Source of the DNA: CAYFKJ01 sp964343605
Lineage (GTDB): Bacteria > Pseudomonadota > Alphaproteobacteria > UBA2966
Assembly (NCBI GenBank): GCA_964343605.1
Contig: CAYFKJ010000002.1
Span: forward strand, 817,117-881,116
DNA length: 64,000 nt
Direction: 5' to 3'
Shown: positions 38,813-48,269 of the stretch, piece by piece
Layout of the letters: each line of letters opens with the position of its first letter
How positions within the stretch are numbered: the stretch's first letter is position 1
Position numbers and translations under genes: made by a program
The notes under the pieces: generated by a model
The model's database searches: none
What the model saw: only the letters and a program-made list of their open reading frames with translations
What the model was told of the DNA's origin: nothing

Positions 38813-40698
38813 TTTACCAGTTCGGCTTTCGCGGTATTCAACCAGTCGCGAAAATCCTGCTCTGGAAGCGGGCGGCTGTAGAAATAACCCTGAATGGCCT
38901 CGCATTCGAGATCGGCCAGGGCGTCTATCTGATCACGGGTTTCAACGCCCTCCGCCACGGCATTCATGTCGAAACACCGGCCCAGCTCAAGGATGGCCTT
39001 GGCCACGGCGGCGTCGTGGGACGAATTGGCTAGTTCGTCGACGAAAATCTTGTCGATTTTCAGTGTCGAGATGGGGAACTGCTTGAGGTACATGAGCGAC
39101 GAGTAACCGGTCCCGAAATCATCAATCGCCACCTGGGCGCCAAGCGAGGTGATCTGGTTCAGCTTAACGGTCGTCTCCTCGGTATTGCTGATCATGGCAT
39201 GCTCGGTGATCTCCAGGACCAGCCATTTGGGGTCCAATCCGGTTTCCTCCAACGTCGTTGAAACCGATTGTACGAAGTCTGCGTCGTTGAACTGAAGCGG
39301 CGACACGTTGACCGAAATTTTGAATTCACCGAGGCCGCTGTTCTGCCACGACTTGGCGTCGCGGCAGGCAGCCGCCAAAACCAGCTTGCCGATTTCGGCG
39401 ATCAGTCCTTTCTCTTCGGCCGGGACGATAAATTTGTCGGGGAAGACCAAACCCTTCGTCGGGTGGTTCCAGCGCACAAGTGCTTCGGCGCCGACGACCT
39501 GTCCGGTCCTGGTACTGATCTGCGGCTGGTAGAAATTGCAAAATTCCTGCCGGACGATGGCGAGCCGAAGATCGTTTTCCAGGATCAGGGCTTCACGCGC
39601 CTTGGCGTCGAGGACGCCGTCAAAAAACTGGTAGACCCCGCGGCCCCGTTTTTTCGCTTCGTACAAGGCGTTGTCACACAGCCTTATCAATTCGTCCGGA
39701 TCGGCGGCATCCTTGGGGTAGCGGCAAATCCCGATGCTTGTGCCGACATTGATCAAGCTGCCGTCCAGCGTTGCCGGTTCGGACATCATCTCCAGAATGC
39801 GCTCGGCAAGTATGGCGATTTGGCTCGAATGATCGAAATTCGTGGCGATGATGGCGAACTCGTCGCCGCCGATGCGCGCCACCGTATCGGTTTCACGCAC
39901 GCACTTGTTGAGGCATTCGGCAAAGTAGACCAAAAGCGCGTCGCCGGTAGGGTGACCGTAGGAGTCGTTGACCTCCTTGAACTTGTCCAAATCCAGCAAC
40001 AACAGGGCGACTTCCTTGCCCTCGCGGTCGGAATTCTTGATGGCGCTCGCCAGTTGGCGCTGAAACTCGCTGCGATTGGCAAGCTCGGTGAGGGGGTCGA
40101 AAAGTGCCGCTTGCCGAATTGCCGCATCCGCTTTCTTGCGCTCGGTAATGTCCCTGATCACGCAGGTGTACTTGGTCGTCCCGGAGATCGTCATCTGGGA
40201 GACGGAAAGCTCCACGGGAAAATGCCTGCCGTCGCTCCGAATGCCTGTGCACTCGACGTGATCGCCGTCCGCCAGCAAATGGAACAGGGCCGGTTCGATC
40301 TTGCGGCCGCCATGAATTTGGTCGATTTCCGTTATCAAACGACCCAAATTGGTGCCTGCCAATTGGGTTCTTTCAAAACCCAGCATGGCGGTTGCCGAAG
40401 CGTTGATCGAATCGATCGTGCCGTCGGGCTCGACGGTCAAAATGGCGTCGCTTACCGCGTTGAGAACGGCATGAGTCCGGGCCGCGTGATCGGCAGCTTG
40501 CTGGGAGGCGCCCTCCGCCAGTTCCTTTGCAACGGAAAGCTCTTCGGCAATGGCGATGGTGTTGGCGGCATCGTTCTGAATGCGCCTCGTGAAATCCTCC
40601 ATTTCGAGGACACGGCGCTTCAGTTCAGCAGCTTCATCGGCCGACAAAACGTTATCGGGGGTCGGGGCGCTCACGCGGTCTTCTTCCTCAAATACCAA
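38809..40698 (-). CDS. PAS-GGDEF-EAL cyclic-di-GMP protein
   Basis: 629 residues. A short N-terminal helix is followed by PAS (about 75-200, LTVEPDGTIDSINASATAMLGF), GGDEF with an intact RIGGDEFAII motif near 275, and EAL with GAEALVRWNHP near 400 plus the catalytic DDFGTGYSS. Both domains look active, so it could make and degrade cyclic di-GMP depending on the PAS signal. No membrane segment is visible. Confidence 0.92.
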   Translation of the reverse strand: MVFEEEDRVSAPTPDNVLSADEAAELKRRVLEMEDFTRRIQNDAANTIAIAEELSVAKELAEGASQQAADHAARTHAVLNAVSDAILTVEPDGTIDSINASATAMLGFERTQLAGTNLGRLITEIDQIHGGRKIEPALFHLLADGDHVECTGIRSDGRHFPVELSVSQMTISGTTKYTCVIRDITERKKADAAIRQAALFDPLTELANRSEFQRQLASAIKNSDREGKEVALLLLDLDKFKEVNDSYGHPTGDALLVYFAECLNKCVRETDTVARIGGDEFAIIATNFDHSSQIAILAERILEMMSEPATLDGSLINVGTSIGICRYPKDAADPDELIRLCDNALYEAKKRGRGVYQFFDGVLDAKAREALILENDLRLAIVRQEFCNFYQPQISTRTGQVVGAEALVRWNHPTKGLVFPDKFIVPAEEKGLIAEIGKLVLAAACRDAKSWQNSGLGEFKISVNVSPLQFNDADFVQSVSTTLEETGLDPKWLVLEITEHAMISNTEETTVKLNQITSLGAQVAIDDFGTGYSSLMYLKQFPISTLKIDKIFVDELANSSHDAAVAKAILELGRCFDMNAVAEGVETRDQIDALADLECEAIQGYFYSRPLPEQDFRDWLNTAKAELVN

Positions 40699-40888
40699 GC
40701 CAAATTACCGCCCCCGGTAACGATCCTAGCTCGTGCGGAACTTTTCCCGAATGCCTTTGGCACGAGCAGATGAAGAAAATAACTAGCACAAAGAGGCCAT
40801 ACGACAACGATATATCGTTACCGATTTATCAAAATTTGTAGCTAAATTTTCCCGGTGTAGCTGGAGAGTTGAGACATTGTCGTTCGGA

Positions 40889-41698
40889 TCAATTCGAGGG
40901 CGATCCCACGTCGAGAAATCGACATGGCGTGATAAAATTGTCTTGGTATTGCGCACATGTCTTTAAAAACGCCCCCTCCTGCAATCGCTTTTCCAAGTGC
41001 CCGTTGAAACGGTCGAACAAGGCTTTGTTGACGGATTTTTTCGAAAAGATGAAGTGGAGCAAATCGACATCCGCACGGACCAGTTTGTAGTTAGATCGGA
41101 AGGCTTCCGTTCCTACATGTCCGGCGAATTCGCTCGGATTTCCCAACACACCCTCAACCCGGCGGTACTTCAAGATATCGGGCAGCAATTCCGATCTCGG
41201 CACGACCAGGATCTGTTTCTTGTACTTCTGATCATCGAGGATCGCGCGGATTTTGTTCGTATAATGCCAGCCGAGCACAACGCCGAGCCGATTGCCGTTT
41301 TGCAGGAATTCATTCAAGTCGGTAGCTATAAGCGGCGTGTCATTCAAGACGATGACGGTGTGAGGATGCCCTCTATAGGAATGGGTGTAGTGGGCGAAGC
41401 CGGTCCGTTCGCTTTTGAGGCTGGCGCCCATGGCAATATCCAGTTTGCCGTTCTTGACCTCGAGCAGGGTGCGGCTCCAGGGCCGGACCGTAAATCCCAC
41501 GGTGCAGCCCGTATCTGCCAATGCGGTTCGCAGGATATCGACATCAAGTCCGGTCATTCGGCCGGTCGTGTCGGGATATTGAAACGGGTCTGATTCGTAT
41601 CCCACCTTGAAATGACATTTTTCGGTGGCGGCGACGTCTTGAGGCTGCGCGAGAATCGAGAGCAACAAGACAGTGAGGAACTTTCCCGAATACTTCAT
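40889..41698 (-). CDS. Periplasmic substrate-binding protein, family 3
   Basis: 269 residues with a signal peptide (MKYSGKFLTVLLLSILAQ) and a mature part that opens CHFKVGYESDPFQYPD and runs MTGLDVDILRTALADTG, typical of SBP_bac_3 proteins. No permease or ATPase genes are adjacent, so it may be a solitary binding protein. The 190 bases upstream are AT-rich without a gene. Confidence 0.82.
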   Translation of the reverse strand: MKYSGKFLTVLLLSILAQPQDVAATEKCHFKVGYESDPFQYPDTTGRMTGLDVDILRTALADTGCTVGFTVRPWSRTLLEVKNGKLDIAMGASLKSERTGFAHYTHSYRGHPHTVIVLNDTPLIATDLNEFLQNGNRLGVVLGWHYTNKIRAILDDQKYKKQILVVPRSELLPDILKYRRVEGVLGNPSEFAGHVGTEAFRSNYKLVRADVDLLHFIFSKKSVNKALFDRFNGHLEKRLQEGAFLKTCAQYQDNFITPCRFLDVGSPSN

Positions 41699-41786
41699 TG
41701 GAGTTCAACCTCCGTGCATGGGATCGACGCCAGCTAAATCATAGCAGCAATGAACCAACTCCGGCGAACTTCCGCCCATTCGTTGG

Positions 41787-42275
41787 CTACTCCAATAGAA
41801 CGGCAGCAATGTCCGGATGCTTCGACATTGCCACGTCGACTGGCGTGCGGCCCTTGCCGTCTTCCACGGTCGGGTCGGCGCCGGCCTCCAGCAGTGTGGC
41901 GACGACATCGGCATTCCCACTCGCCGCCGCCCAATGCAAGGCGGTTCCGCCCTTTGCATCGACCGCACTCGCGCTGCCGCCCTTGGCGAGGAAGGCGCGT
42001 ACGATCGGCGCGTACCCCTTTTTTACGGCTTCGATGACGTTGGCGTCGTCGGAGACGGACGTATTCCAGGCTCCGTACTCCAGGTACTTCACCTCGCCAT
42101 TCTCAACGGCCTGGGCGATGGGGTGGTAGACCTGGGCCACCGTATCGACGATATGAGCACCGTCGCCATGAGCCAGCGCCGCCGCTTCCGCACTTACGCG
42201 GGCGTCGAACCCGTCGACGCGACCGCCATTCGGCGAAATGACAAAGAAGCGTTTTGGCATACCGTTCATGGCCAT
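41787..42275 (-). CDS. Ankyrin-repeat protein
   Basis: 162 residues. Two clear ankyrin repeats are at about 75-145 (APIVRAFLAKGGSASAVDAK; GGTALHWAAASGNADVVATL; LEAGADPTVEDGKGRTPVDVA). The N-terminal 70 residues are not assigned. It is probably cytosolic, as no signal peptide is visible. The partner is unknown. Confidence 0.85.
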   Translation of the reverse strand: MAMNGMPKRFFVISPNGGRVDGFDARVSAEAAALAHGDGAHIVDTVAQVYHPIAQAVENGEVKYLEYGAWNTSVSDDANVIEAVKKGYAPIVRAFLAKGGSASAVDAKGGTALHWAAASGNADVVATLLEAGADPTVEDGKGRTPVDVAMSKHPDIAAVLLE

Positions 42276-42382
42276 TGAGTTGAGGCGCGCAACGGGCGCG
42301 TCAAGCCCGGCGAACGCATGAAATTTGGGCTATGATATCCGATATTCGTCTTGCAGCGACGACAGTGAGGGGGAGGGTGGAC

Positions 42383-42946
42383 ATGGAAACAGTCGATTTC
42401 GTCCATATGGAAGACGGGACACGCGAAGAGTACGAATTCCTCGACGTTTTGGAGCGCGAATACACCTCGGGCGTCGCTGACAGGGTGCTCGAACACTTGC
42501 TGGGATTGGATCAGTCGGTGGCCGGCTACAAGGTCACGCGGCTCGGCCATAGTTTACAGACCGCCGCGCGCGCCGAACGCGACGGTGCCGACGAGGAAAT
42601 GGTCGTTGCCGCCCTGTTGCATGACATCGGCGATCAGTTGGCGCCCTACAATCACGGCGATATGGCCGCCGCCATCCTCAAACCTTACGTTTCGGAGCGG
42701 ACGCACTGGATCATCCGCCATCACGGCATCTTCCAGAGCTACTACTACATTCACCATTTCGGCGGCGACCGGAATATCCGCGACCGCTATGCCGATCACG
42801 AGCATTACCAGGCGACCGTCGAGTTCTGCCACGAATGGGACCAGAAAGCCTTCGATCCCGATTACGACACGCCGGACCTCGAATACTTCGAGCCCATGGT
42901 GCGTCGCTTGTTCGAACGCGAAGCTTTGGTGGAAGACCGAAACTGA
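42383..42946 (+). CDS. HD-domain metalloenzyme (PhnZ/MIOX-like)
   Basis: 187 residues from ATG 42383, preceded by GGGGAGGG. Metal ligands of the HD fold are visible: RLGHSLQTA near 57, ALLHDIGDQLAPYNHGDMAA near 80, and IIRHHGIFQSYYY near 110. This combination resembles the small diiron HD oxygenases (PhnZ, inositol oxygenase) as well as HD phosphohydrolases. It is convergent with sat, 3 bases apart. Function remains open. Confidence 0.82.
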   Translation: METVDFVHMEDGTREEYEFLDVLEREYTSGVADRVLEHLLGLDQSVAGYKVTRLGHSLQTAARAERDGADEEMVVAALLHDIGDQLAPYNHGDMAAAILKPYVSERTHWIIRHHGIFQSYYYIHHFGGDRNIRDRYADHEHYQATVEFCHEWDQKAFDPDYDTPDLEYFEPMVRRLFEREALVEDRN

Positions 42947-42949
42947 CGC

Positions 42950-44122
42950 TTATTCCTGTGTGGCGTAATAGGCTTTCAGCACGGACAACACTTCCGGCCG
43001 GCTGAATTCCTTGGGCACTTCTTCGTCGTTGGCGAACATCTCCCTAAGCCGCGTTCCGGAGATGTTGAGGCGGTGCTGCTCGTCGTGGGGACAGGTCCGG
43101 TTGGTGGCGATGCCGTCGCAGACGGCGCAGTGGAAGGTGATGTCGATTTTCATCGCCTCGGTCTCCAGCGCGTCCGATGGGATCTCGTCAAATATGTGAT
43201 GGGCATCGAAGGGACCGTAATAATCGCCGACGCCTGCATGATCCCTCCCGACGACAAGATGTGAGCAACCGAAGTTTTGCCGGAAGAGGGCATGCAGCAA
43301 AGCTTCACGCGGGCCGGCATAGCGCATTTCGATAGGGTAGCCCGCCTGGACGACAGTCCCGGGGACGAAATAGTTCTCGACCAGGGCGTTGATGGCGTCG
43401 ACACGGACCTCGGCGGGTATGTCGCCGGGTTTGAGGGCACCTAAAACCTGGTGAATCAACAGGCCGTCGCAAATTTCGACAGCAATTTTGGCCAGGTGTT
43501 CGTGGCTGCGATGCATGGGATTGCGGGTCTGGAAGGCCGCCACCTTGGACCAGCCCTTGTCATTGAAGATGGCGCGCGTTTCTGCCGGGCGTAGATACAG
43601 ACCATCGTAGGTCTTGGGGAAGTGGCTTTCGGAGAAAGCGGCGACGCGGCCCGCGAGATTGACCTCGCCCTGGGTCAGCACCTTCTGCACGCCGGGATGG
43701 GCGTCGTCCTTGGTGCGGTAGACCGAGGTGCATTCCAGCGCTTTGTCGATGCGGTATTTTTCCGCAATCGTCATCACGCCCATGATTTCGCCGGTTTCGC
43801 CGTCGGTCAGGGCGACGTCCTCGCCGATGCTGATCGAATGCGCCAGGGATTCCGCGGCCGACAGTGTGATGGGGATGGGCCAGAACGTACCGTCGCTCAG
43901 GGTCATGTCGGTACAAGCGCCGCGCCAGTCCGCTTCGCCCATAAAGCCGTCGAGCGGCGTGTAGGCGCCCATGGCGAGCATGACGAGGTCGGAAACCTCG
44001 CGGCTGCTCATGGGGACTTGCGTCAAGGATTTGGCGCGTTCGAGACCGGCCGAACGCTCGGTTTCGGCGACCAACAATGGTTTCAATGCGCCCCCGCCGT
44101 GGGGGTTGACCAACTGTGACAT
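42950..44122 (-). CDS. sat: ATP sulfurylase (dissimilatory type)
   Basis: 390 residues, normal for homomeric Sat. Active-site motifs are FQTRNPMHRSHEHL near residue 200 and VGRDHAGVGDYYGPF near 295, plus the metal-binding CAVCDGIATNRTCPH near 335 and SGTRLREMF. It interconverts APS plus pyrophosphate with ATP plus sulfate in the cytosol. With aprBA and qmo in the same window the ATP-forming, sulfate-releasing direction is expected. It is transcribed alone. Confidence 0.95.
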   Translation of the reverse strand: MSQLVNPHGGGALKPLLVAETERSAGLERAKSLTQVPMSSREVSDLVMLAMGAYTPLDGFMGEADWRGACTDMTLSDGTFWPIPITLSAAESLAHSISIGEDVALTDGETGEIMGVMTIAEKYRIDKALECTSVYRTKDDAHPGVQKVLTQGEVNLAGRVAAFSESHFPKTYDGLYLRPAETRAIFNDKGWSKVAAFQTRNPMHRSHEHLAKIAVEICDGLLIHQVLGALKPGDIPAEVRVDAINALVENYFVPGTVVQAGYPIEMRYAGPREALLHALFRQNFGCSHLVVGRDHAGVGDYYGPFDAHHIFDEIPSDALETEAMKIDITFHCAVCDGIATNRTCPHDEQHRLNISGTRLREMFANDEEVPKEFSRPEVLSVLKAYYATQE

Positions 44123-44443
44123 AACTCTCCCTCTCCCCGCGCGTACTCACAAGACGTTTCCAAATTCGGCACGCGCCGAACTCTTGTAACAAATCATGGG
44201 CACTTCGCGCCATGCTTAAATTACGTTTTTCTAATAAACAAGCATTTGTAGAGCCTTGCAGTGGCTACGTGGCAGGTATGAAAGGGTCGAGAGCGCAAAA
44301 ACTTGACGTTGCGGGCGGGATTTGGTCATCTGCCCGTCGAGGAATTCACACGATCTGCGGCGATCCGCGTAACGGCGCCACTCCGGTGTCGTCCGAGGGG
44401 GATATTCGCCGTCAAAAATCAGCAAAAAAGGAACAGTAACCAT
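44123..44443. promoter_or_regulatory. Divergent spacer between sat and the CoxM-like gene
   Basis: These 321 bases hold no convincing gene; the open frames over it are short shadows. It should carry the sat promoter and the promoter of the molybdenum hydroxylase operon. I see no conserved operator. Confidence 0.4.
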
Positions 44444-45301
44444 ATGCGGTATGAAGCTCCTGATTCGCTCGAAGCTGCGGCATCATTGCTCGCGGGAGAG
44501 AGCGGCGTAGCACGCGTTCTCGCAGGGGGAACCGATTTGTTGGTGCAGTTGCGCGCCGGCATGGTCGAGCCCGACCTTGTGGTCGACATCAAGAAAATTG
44601 ACGAGGTCCGCGCGATCTCCGAGGAAGACGGCGGCTTTCGCATCGGCGCCGCCGTGACCGGTGCCGAACTGGGCGAAAACGAAGCCGTCAAGGCGGCCTG
44701 GCCCGGCGTGGTCGAGGCCGTCGAACTGATCGGTTCGACCCAGGTCCAGGGCCGCGCCACGGCGGGCGGTAACCTGTGCAACGCCTCGCCGGCGGCGGAC
44801 AGCGTGCCGGCCATGATTGCGGCAGGGGCCACCGTTTCGATCGCCGGTCCCAACGGCCGGCGCGAGGCGCCGGTCGAGGACATCGTCACCGGTCCCGGGC
44901 AGACCAGCCTGGAAAAGGGCGAAATCGTGGTGTCGTTCAAGCTGCCGGCCCGGCCGGCCAATTCGGGCGATGCCTATCTGCGCATGATTCCGCGCACCGA
45001 GATGGATATCGCCATTGTGGGTGTGGGCGTCAGCCTGACGCTGGACGGCGACGGCACGTGCACAGATGCACGCGTCGGCCTGGGCGCGGTCGCGCCGACG
45101 CCTTTGCTGGTGCCGGATGCGGCGGCTGCCCTGATTGGGACGAAGGTAGACGAGGCGGCGCTGGAAAATCTGGCGGCGGCGACCTCCGCGGCGTGCGATC
45201 CCATCGACGACAAGCGCGGCACCATCGAATACCGAACCAAGGTCGCGGGCGTCCTGGCGCGCCGCGCGGCACTCATCGCAGTTGAGCGGGCAGGGCAGTA
45301 A
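44444..45301 (+). CDS. FAD subunit of molybdenum hydroxylase (CoxM-like)
   Basis: 285 residues from ATG 44444. The FAD-binding signatures RVLAGGTDLLVQLRAGM (near residue 25) and the second, ATAGGNLCNASPAADSVPAM (near 105), are present. The extra [4Fe-4S] loop of 4-hydroxybenzoyl-CoA reductase is absent. It is the medium subunit of a three-subunit enzyme, with genes for the other two immediately downstream. Confidence 0.9.
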   Translation: MRYEAPDSLEAAASLLAGESGVARVLAGGTDLLVQLRAGMVEPDLVVDIKKIDEVRAISEEDGGFRIGAAVTGAELGENEAVKAAWPGVVEAVELIGSTQVQGRATAGGNLCNASPAADSVPAMIAAGATVSIAGPNGRREAPVEDIVTGPGQTSLEKGEIVVSFKLPARPANSGDAYLRMIPRTEMDIAIVGVGVSLTLDGDGTCTDARVGLGAVAPTPLLVPDAAAALIGTKVDEAALENLAAATSAACDPIDDKRGTIEYRTKVAGVLARRAALIAVERAGQ

Positions 45302-45303
45302 AA

Positions 45304-45780
45304 ATGGCGAAAATTCACGTAGAGACAAACATCAACGGCGATGACGTCGAGTTCCTGTGCGAACCGGAACAGAGCCTGCTTGACGTTTTGCGCGACGAAC
45401 TCCAGTTCACTGGCACAAAGGAGGGCTGCGGCTCGGGCGATTGCGGCGCCTGCAGCGTCACCATCGACGGACGTTTGGTCTGTTCCTGCCTGGTGCTGGG
45501 CGCAGAGGTCGGCGGCAAGAAGATCGACACCATCGAGGGTATGGCCGACGGCGAAGAACTGCACCCGCTGCAGACCAAATTCATCGAACACGCCGCCCTG
45601 CAATGCGGCATCTGTACGCCCGGTATTTTGGTGGCCTCGAAGGCGTTGCTGGAAAAGAACCCCGACCCGACCGAGACCGAAGTTCGCTACTGGCTCGCCG
45701 GCAATCTCTGCCGCTGCACGGGCTACGACAAGATCATCCGCGCCGTACTCGACGCGGCCCAGGAAATGAGGGGGGCGTAA
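45304..45780 (+). CDS. (2Fe-2S) subunit of molybdenum hydroxylase (CoxS-like)
   Basis: 158 residues, two bases after the FAD subunit gene. Both clusters are visible: CGSGDCGACSVTIDG near 43 and CGICTPGILVAS...CRCTGYDKI at 99-140. It transfers electrons from the molybdenum site to FAD. Confidence 0.93.
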   Translation: MAKIHVETNINGDDVEFLCEPEQSLLDVLRDELQFTGTKEGCGSGDCGACSVTIDGRLVCSCLVLGAEVGGKKIDTIEGMADGEELHPLQTKFIEHAALQCGICTPGILVASKALLEKNPDPTETEVRYWLAGNLCRCTGYDKIIRAVLDAAQEMRGA

Positions 45781-45783
45781 ATT

Positions 45784-48075
45784 ATGAGTGTCCAGGAACA
45801 AGCACCCAAGGATCCCGCCGAGATGAAATACGTCGGCACCCGCATCACGCGCCCCGACGGCGTCGACAAGGTGACCGGACGCGCCCGCTACGGCGCCGAT
45901 CTCAGCCTGCCGGGCATGCTGCACGGCGCCACGCTGCGCAGTCCGCACGCCCACGCCAACCTGATCTCCATCGACACCTCGAAGGCCGAGGCCCTGCCGG
46001 GCGTCAAGGCCGTGGTGACGCGTGACGACTTCGAGGATCAGCCCTCGGAGATGGTCGCCGCAGGCGAGTTGCCGGTGAACTACCGCGACGTCGTACGCAA
46101 CATGATGGCGCGCGAGAAGGTACTCTACGACGGCCATCCCGTGGCCGCCGTCGCCGCGACCTCAATGGCCGTCGCTCGCAAGGCTTTGAAGCTGATCGAG
46201 GTCGAATACGAAGTGCTGCCGCATGTCATCGACGCCGCCGAGGCCATGGAGCCCGGCGCGCCGATCCTCGATCCCGACCTGAAGACGGCGGACGACCCCG
46301 ACTATGACGGCGGTCCGACCAATGTCTCCAAGCGCGTGCAGACGGGCTTCGGCGACGTCGAGGCCGGCTTCGCTGCCGCCGACGTGATCGTCGAACGCTC
46401 CTACGACACCAAGCCGGTGCACCAGGGCTATATTGAACCCCAGGCCTGCGTCGCCAGCTTTACCGAGGACGGCCAGGGCGAGATCTGGGTCACCACCCAG
46501 GGCCACTTCCTGATCCGCTCCTTCACGGCACGGCTCTGCGGCATCGATGTCTCCAAGCTCAAGGTGACGCCGTCCGAGATCGGCGGCGGCTTCGGCGGCA
46601 AGAACAACGTCTACGGCGAACCGGTCGCTCTGGCGCTGTCGCGCAAGGCCCATCGCCCGGTCAAGATGGTGATGAGCCGCAACGAGGTCTTCCGCGCCAC
46701 CGGCCCGACCTCAGGCGCCAACATGTGGGTCAAGATCGGCTGCACCAAGGACGGCAAGATCACCGCCGCCGAGGCCGAGATGAAGTTCCAGGCCGGCGCC
46801 TTCCCGGGCTCCCCGGTCGGACCTGCCTCGATGACTGCATTCGCCTGCTACGAGCTCGAGAACGTCAAGGTCGTCGGCTACGACGTCATCACCAACCGGC
46901 CCAAGGTCGCAGCCTACCGCGCGCCGGGCGCCCAGGTCATCGCCTTCGCCGTCGAAAGCGCGATGGGCGAGATGGCCAAGAAGCTGGGCATGGACCCCGT
47001 CGACTTCCGTCTCAAGAACGCCGCCAAGGAGGGCACAAAGGCCTCCTTCGGCCCGACGCTGGGCCCGGTCGGCATGATCGAAAGCCTGGAGGCCATCAAG
47101 GAGCACCCCAATTACAGCGAACCGCTCGGCCCCAACCAGGGCCGGGGCGTCGCCTCGGGCTTCTGGTTCAACATCGGCGGCGAGACCTGCGTCACCATGA
47201 ACGTCAGCGAGGACGGCACCGTCGCACTGATGGTCGGCACGCCCGACATCGGCGGCTCCCGGGCCTCCATGTCGCTGATGGCGGCGGAGGAACTGGGCAT
47301 CGATCCCGACCAGGTCAGCGTCGGCGTCGGCGATACCTCCGCCTTGGGCTTCAACTTCCTGACGGCGGGCAGCCGCACGACCTTCGCCTCGGGCAAGGCC
47401 ACCGTCGAGGCCGGCCGCAAGGTCATCCAGGAGCTCCGCGAACGCGCCGCCAAAATCTGGGACATCCCGGTCGACGCCGTGGTGTGGGAGGAGGGTCAGG
47501 CCCGGCCTGCCAGTTCCAACGCCGGCGACTTCGAACCTTTGTCGCTTAAAGAGTTGGCCAAGATGGCGCCCAAGACGGGCGGTCCCATCGCCGGTCACGC
47601 CGAGATCAACGCCCAGGGCGCGGGTCCGAGCTACGCCAGCCAGGCCGTCGACGTCGAGGTCGATCCGGAAACCGGTCACGTCAAGATCCTGCGCTTCACC
47701 GTCGCCCAGGACGCCGGCAAGGCGGTGCACCCGAGTTACGTCGAAGGCCAGTATCAGGGCGCCACGGCCCAGGGCATCGGCTGGGCGCTCAACGAGGAAT
47801 ACATCTATGACGAAAACGGGCGCATGGAGAACCCGAACTTCCTCGACTACCGCATCCCGGTGGCCTCGGACCTGCCGATGATCGACACCGTCATCGTCGA
47901 GGTGCCGAACCCCAACCACCCCTTCGGCGTCCGCGGCATCGGCGAGACCTCCATCATCCCGGTGACGGCGGCGGTGGCCAATGCCATCGAAAACGCCGTC
48001 GGCATCCGCATGGAAAACTTGCCGATGTCCCCGCCCAAGGTCCGCAAGGCCCTGGACGAGGCAAACGGGGGATAA
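45784..48075 (+). CDS. Molybdopterin subunit of molybdenum hydroxylase (CoxL/HcrA-like)
   Basis: 763 residues, three bases after the small subunit. Cofactor motifs are IGGGFGGKNNVYGEPVAL near 270 and the catalytic glutamate in GVRGIGETSIIPVTAAVANAI near 720. The active-site loop reads AYRAPGAQ near 375, not the AYRCSFR or AYRGAGR forms of CO dehydrogenases, so CO oxidation is unlikely. A CoA-thioester, aldehyde or heterocycle is more plausible; 4-hydroxybenzoyl-CoA reductase is a neighbouring family. A strong terminator follows. Confidence 0.88.
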   Translation: MSVQEQAPKDPAEMKYVGTRITRPDGVDKVTGRARYGADLSLPGMLHGATLRSPHAHANLISIDTSKAEALPGVKAVVTRDDFEDQPSEMVAAGELPVNYRDVVRNMMAREKVLYDGHPVAAVAATSMAVARKALKLIEVEYEVLPHVIDAAEAMEPGAPILDPDLKTADDPDYDGGPTNVSKRVQTGFGDVEAGFAAADVIVERSYDTKPVHQGYIEPQACVASFTEDGQGEIWVTTQGHFLIRSFTARLCGIDVSKLKVTPSEIGGGFGGKNNVYGEPVALALSRKAHRPVKMVMSRNEVFRATGPTSGANMWVKIGCTKDGKITAAEAEMKFQAGAFPGSPVGPASMTAFACYELENVKVVGYDVITNRPKVAAYRAPGAQVIAFAVESAMGEMAKKLGMDPVDFRLKNAAKEGTKASFGPTLGPVGMIESLEAIKEHPNYSEPLGPNQGRGVASGFWFNIGGETCVTMNVSEDGTVALMVGTPDIGGSRASMSLMAAEELGIDPDQVSVGVGDTSALGFNFLTAGSRTTFASGKATVEAGRKVIQELRERAAKIWDIPVDAVVWEEGQARPASSNAGDFEPLSLKELAKMAPKTGGPIAGHAEINAQGAGPSYASQAVDVEVDPETGHVKILRFTVAQDAGKAVHPSYVEGQYQGATAQGIGWALNEEYIYDENGRMENPNFLDYRIPVASDLPMIDTVIVEVPNPNHPFGVRGIGETSIIPVTAAVANAIENAVGIRMENLPMSPPKVRKALDEANGG

Positions 48076-48104
48076 CGCGTTAGCCGAACTCAGGCTTCAA
48101 CCAG

Positions 48105-48135
48105 AAAGGGCGGTCTCCGGACCGCCCTTTTTTTT
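48105..48135 (+). terminator. Rho-independent terminator of the CoxMSL-like operon
   Basis: AAAGGGCGGTC-TCCG-GACCGCCCTTT followed by eight T is a textbook hairpin plus T run, 30 bases after the stop. Confidence 0.93.
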
Positions 48136-48269
48136 GTCGCTTGCCAGAGAGGCGCCTCCTTAAGAATCGCATATATAAAATTTTACTCTTCTCTTAGTTG
48201 TAGAATCTGATAGTCTTCAAATGCGGCAATTTTCAGCTAACAAAACTCTCATATTGGAATGGTATCAGC

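Noticed and set aside
44444..45301. 4-hydroxybenzoyl-CoA reductase beta subunit
   Set aside because: The FAD subunit is about 40 residues shorter and lacks the [4Fe-4S] insert of HcrB. An HcrA-like large subunit remains possible but unproven.
46711..47919. 402-codon open frame antisense to the CoxL-like gene
   Set aside because: Shadow of a high-GC third-position gene.
44444..48075. Carbon monoxide dehydrogenase
   Set aside because: The large subunit lacks both known CO dehydrogenase active-site loop forms.
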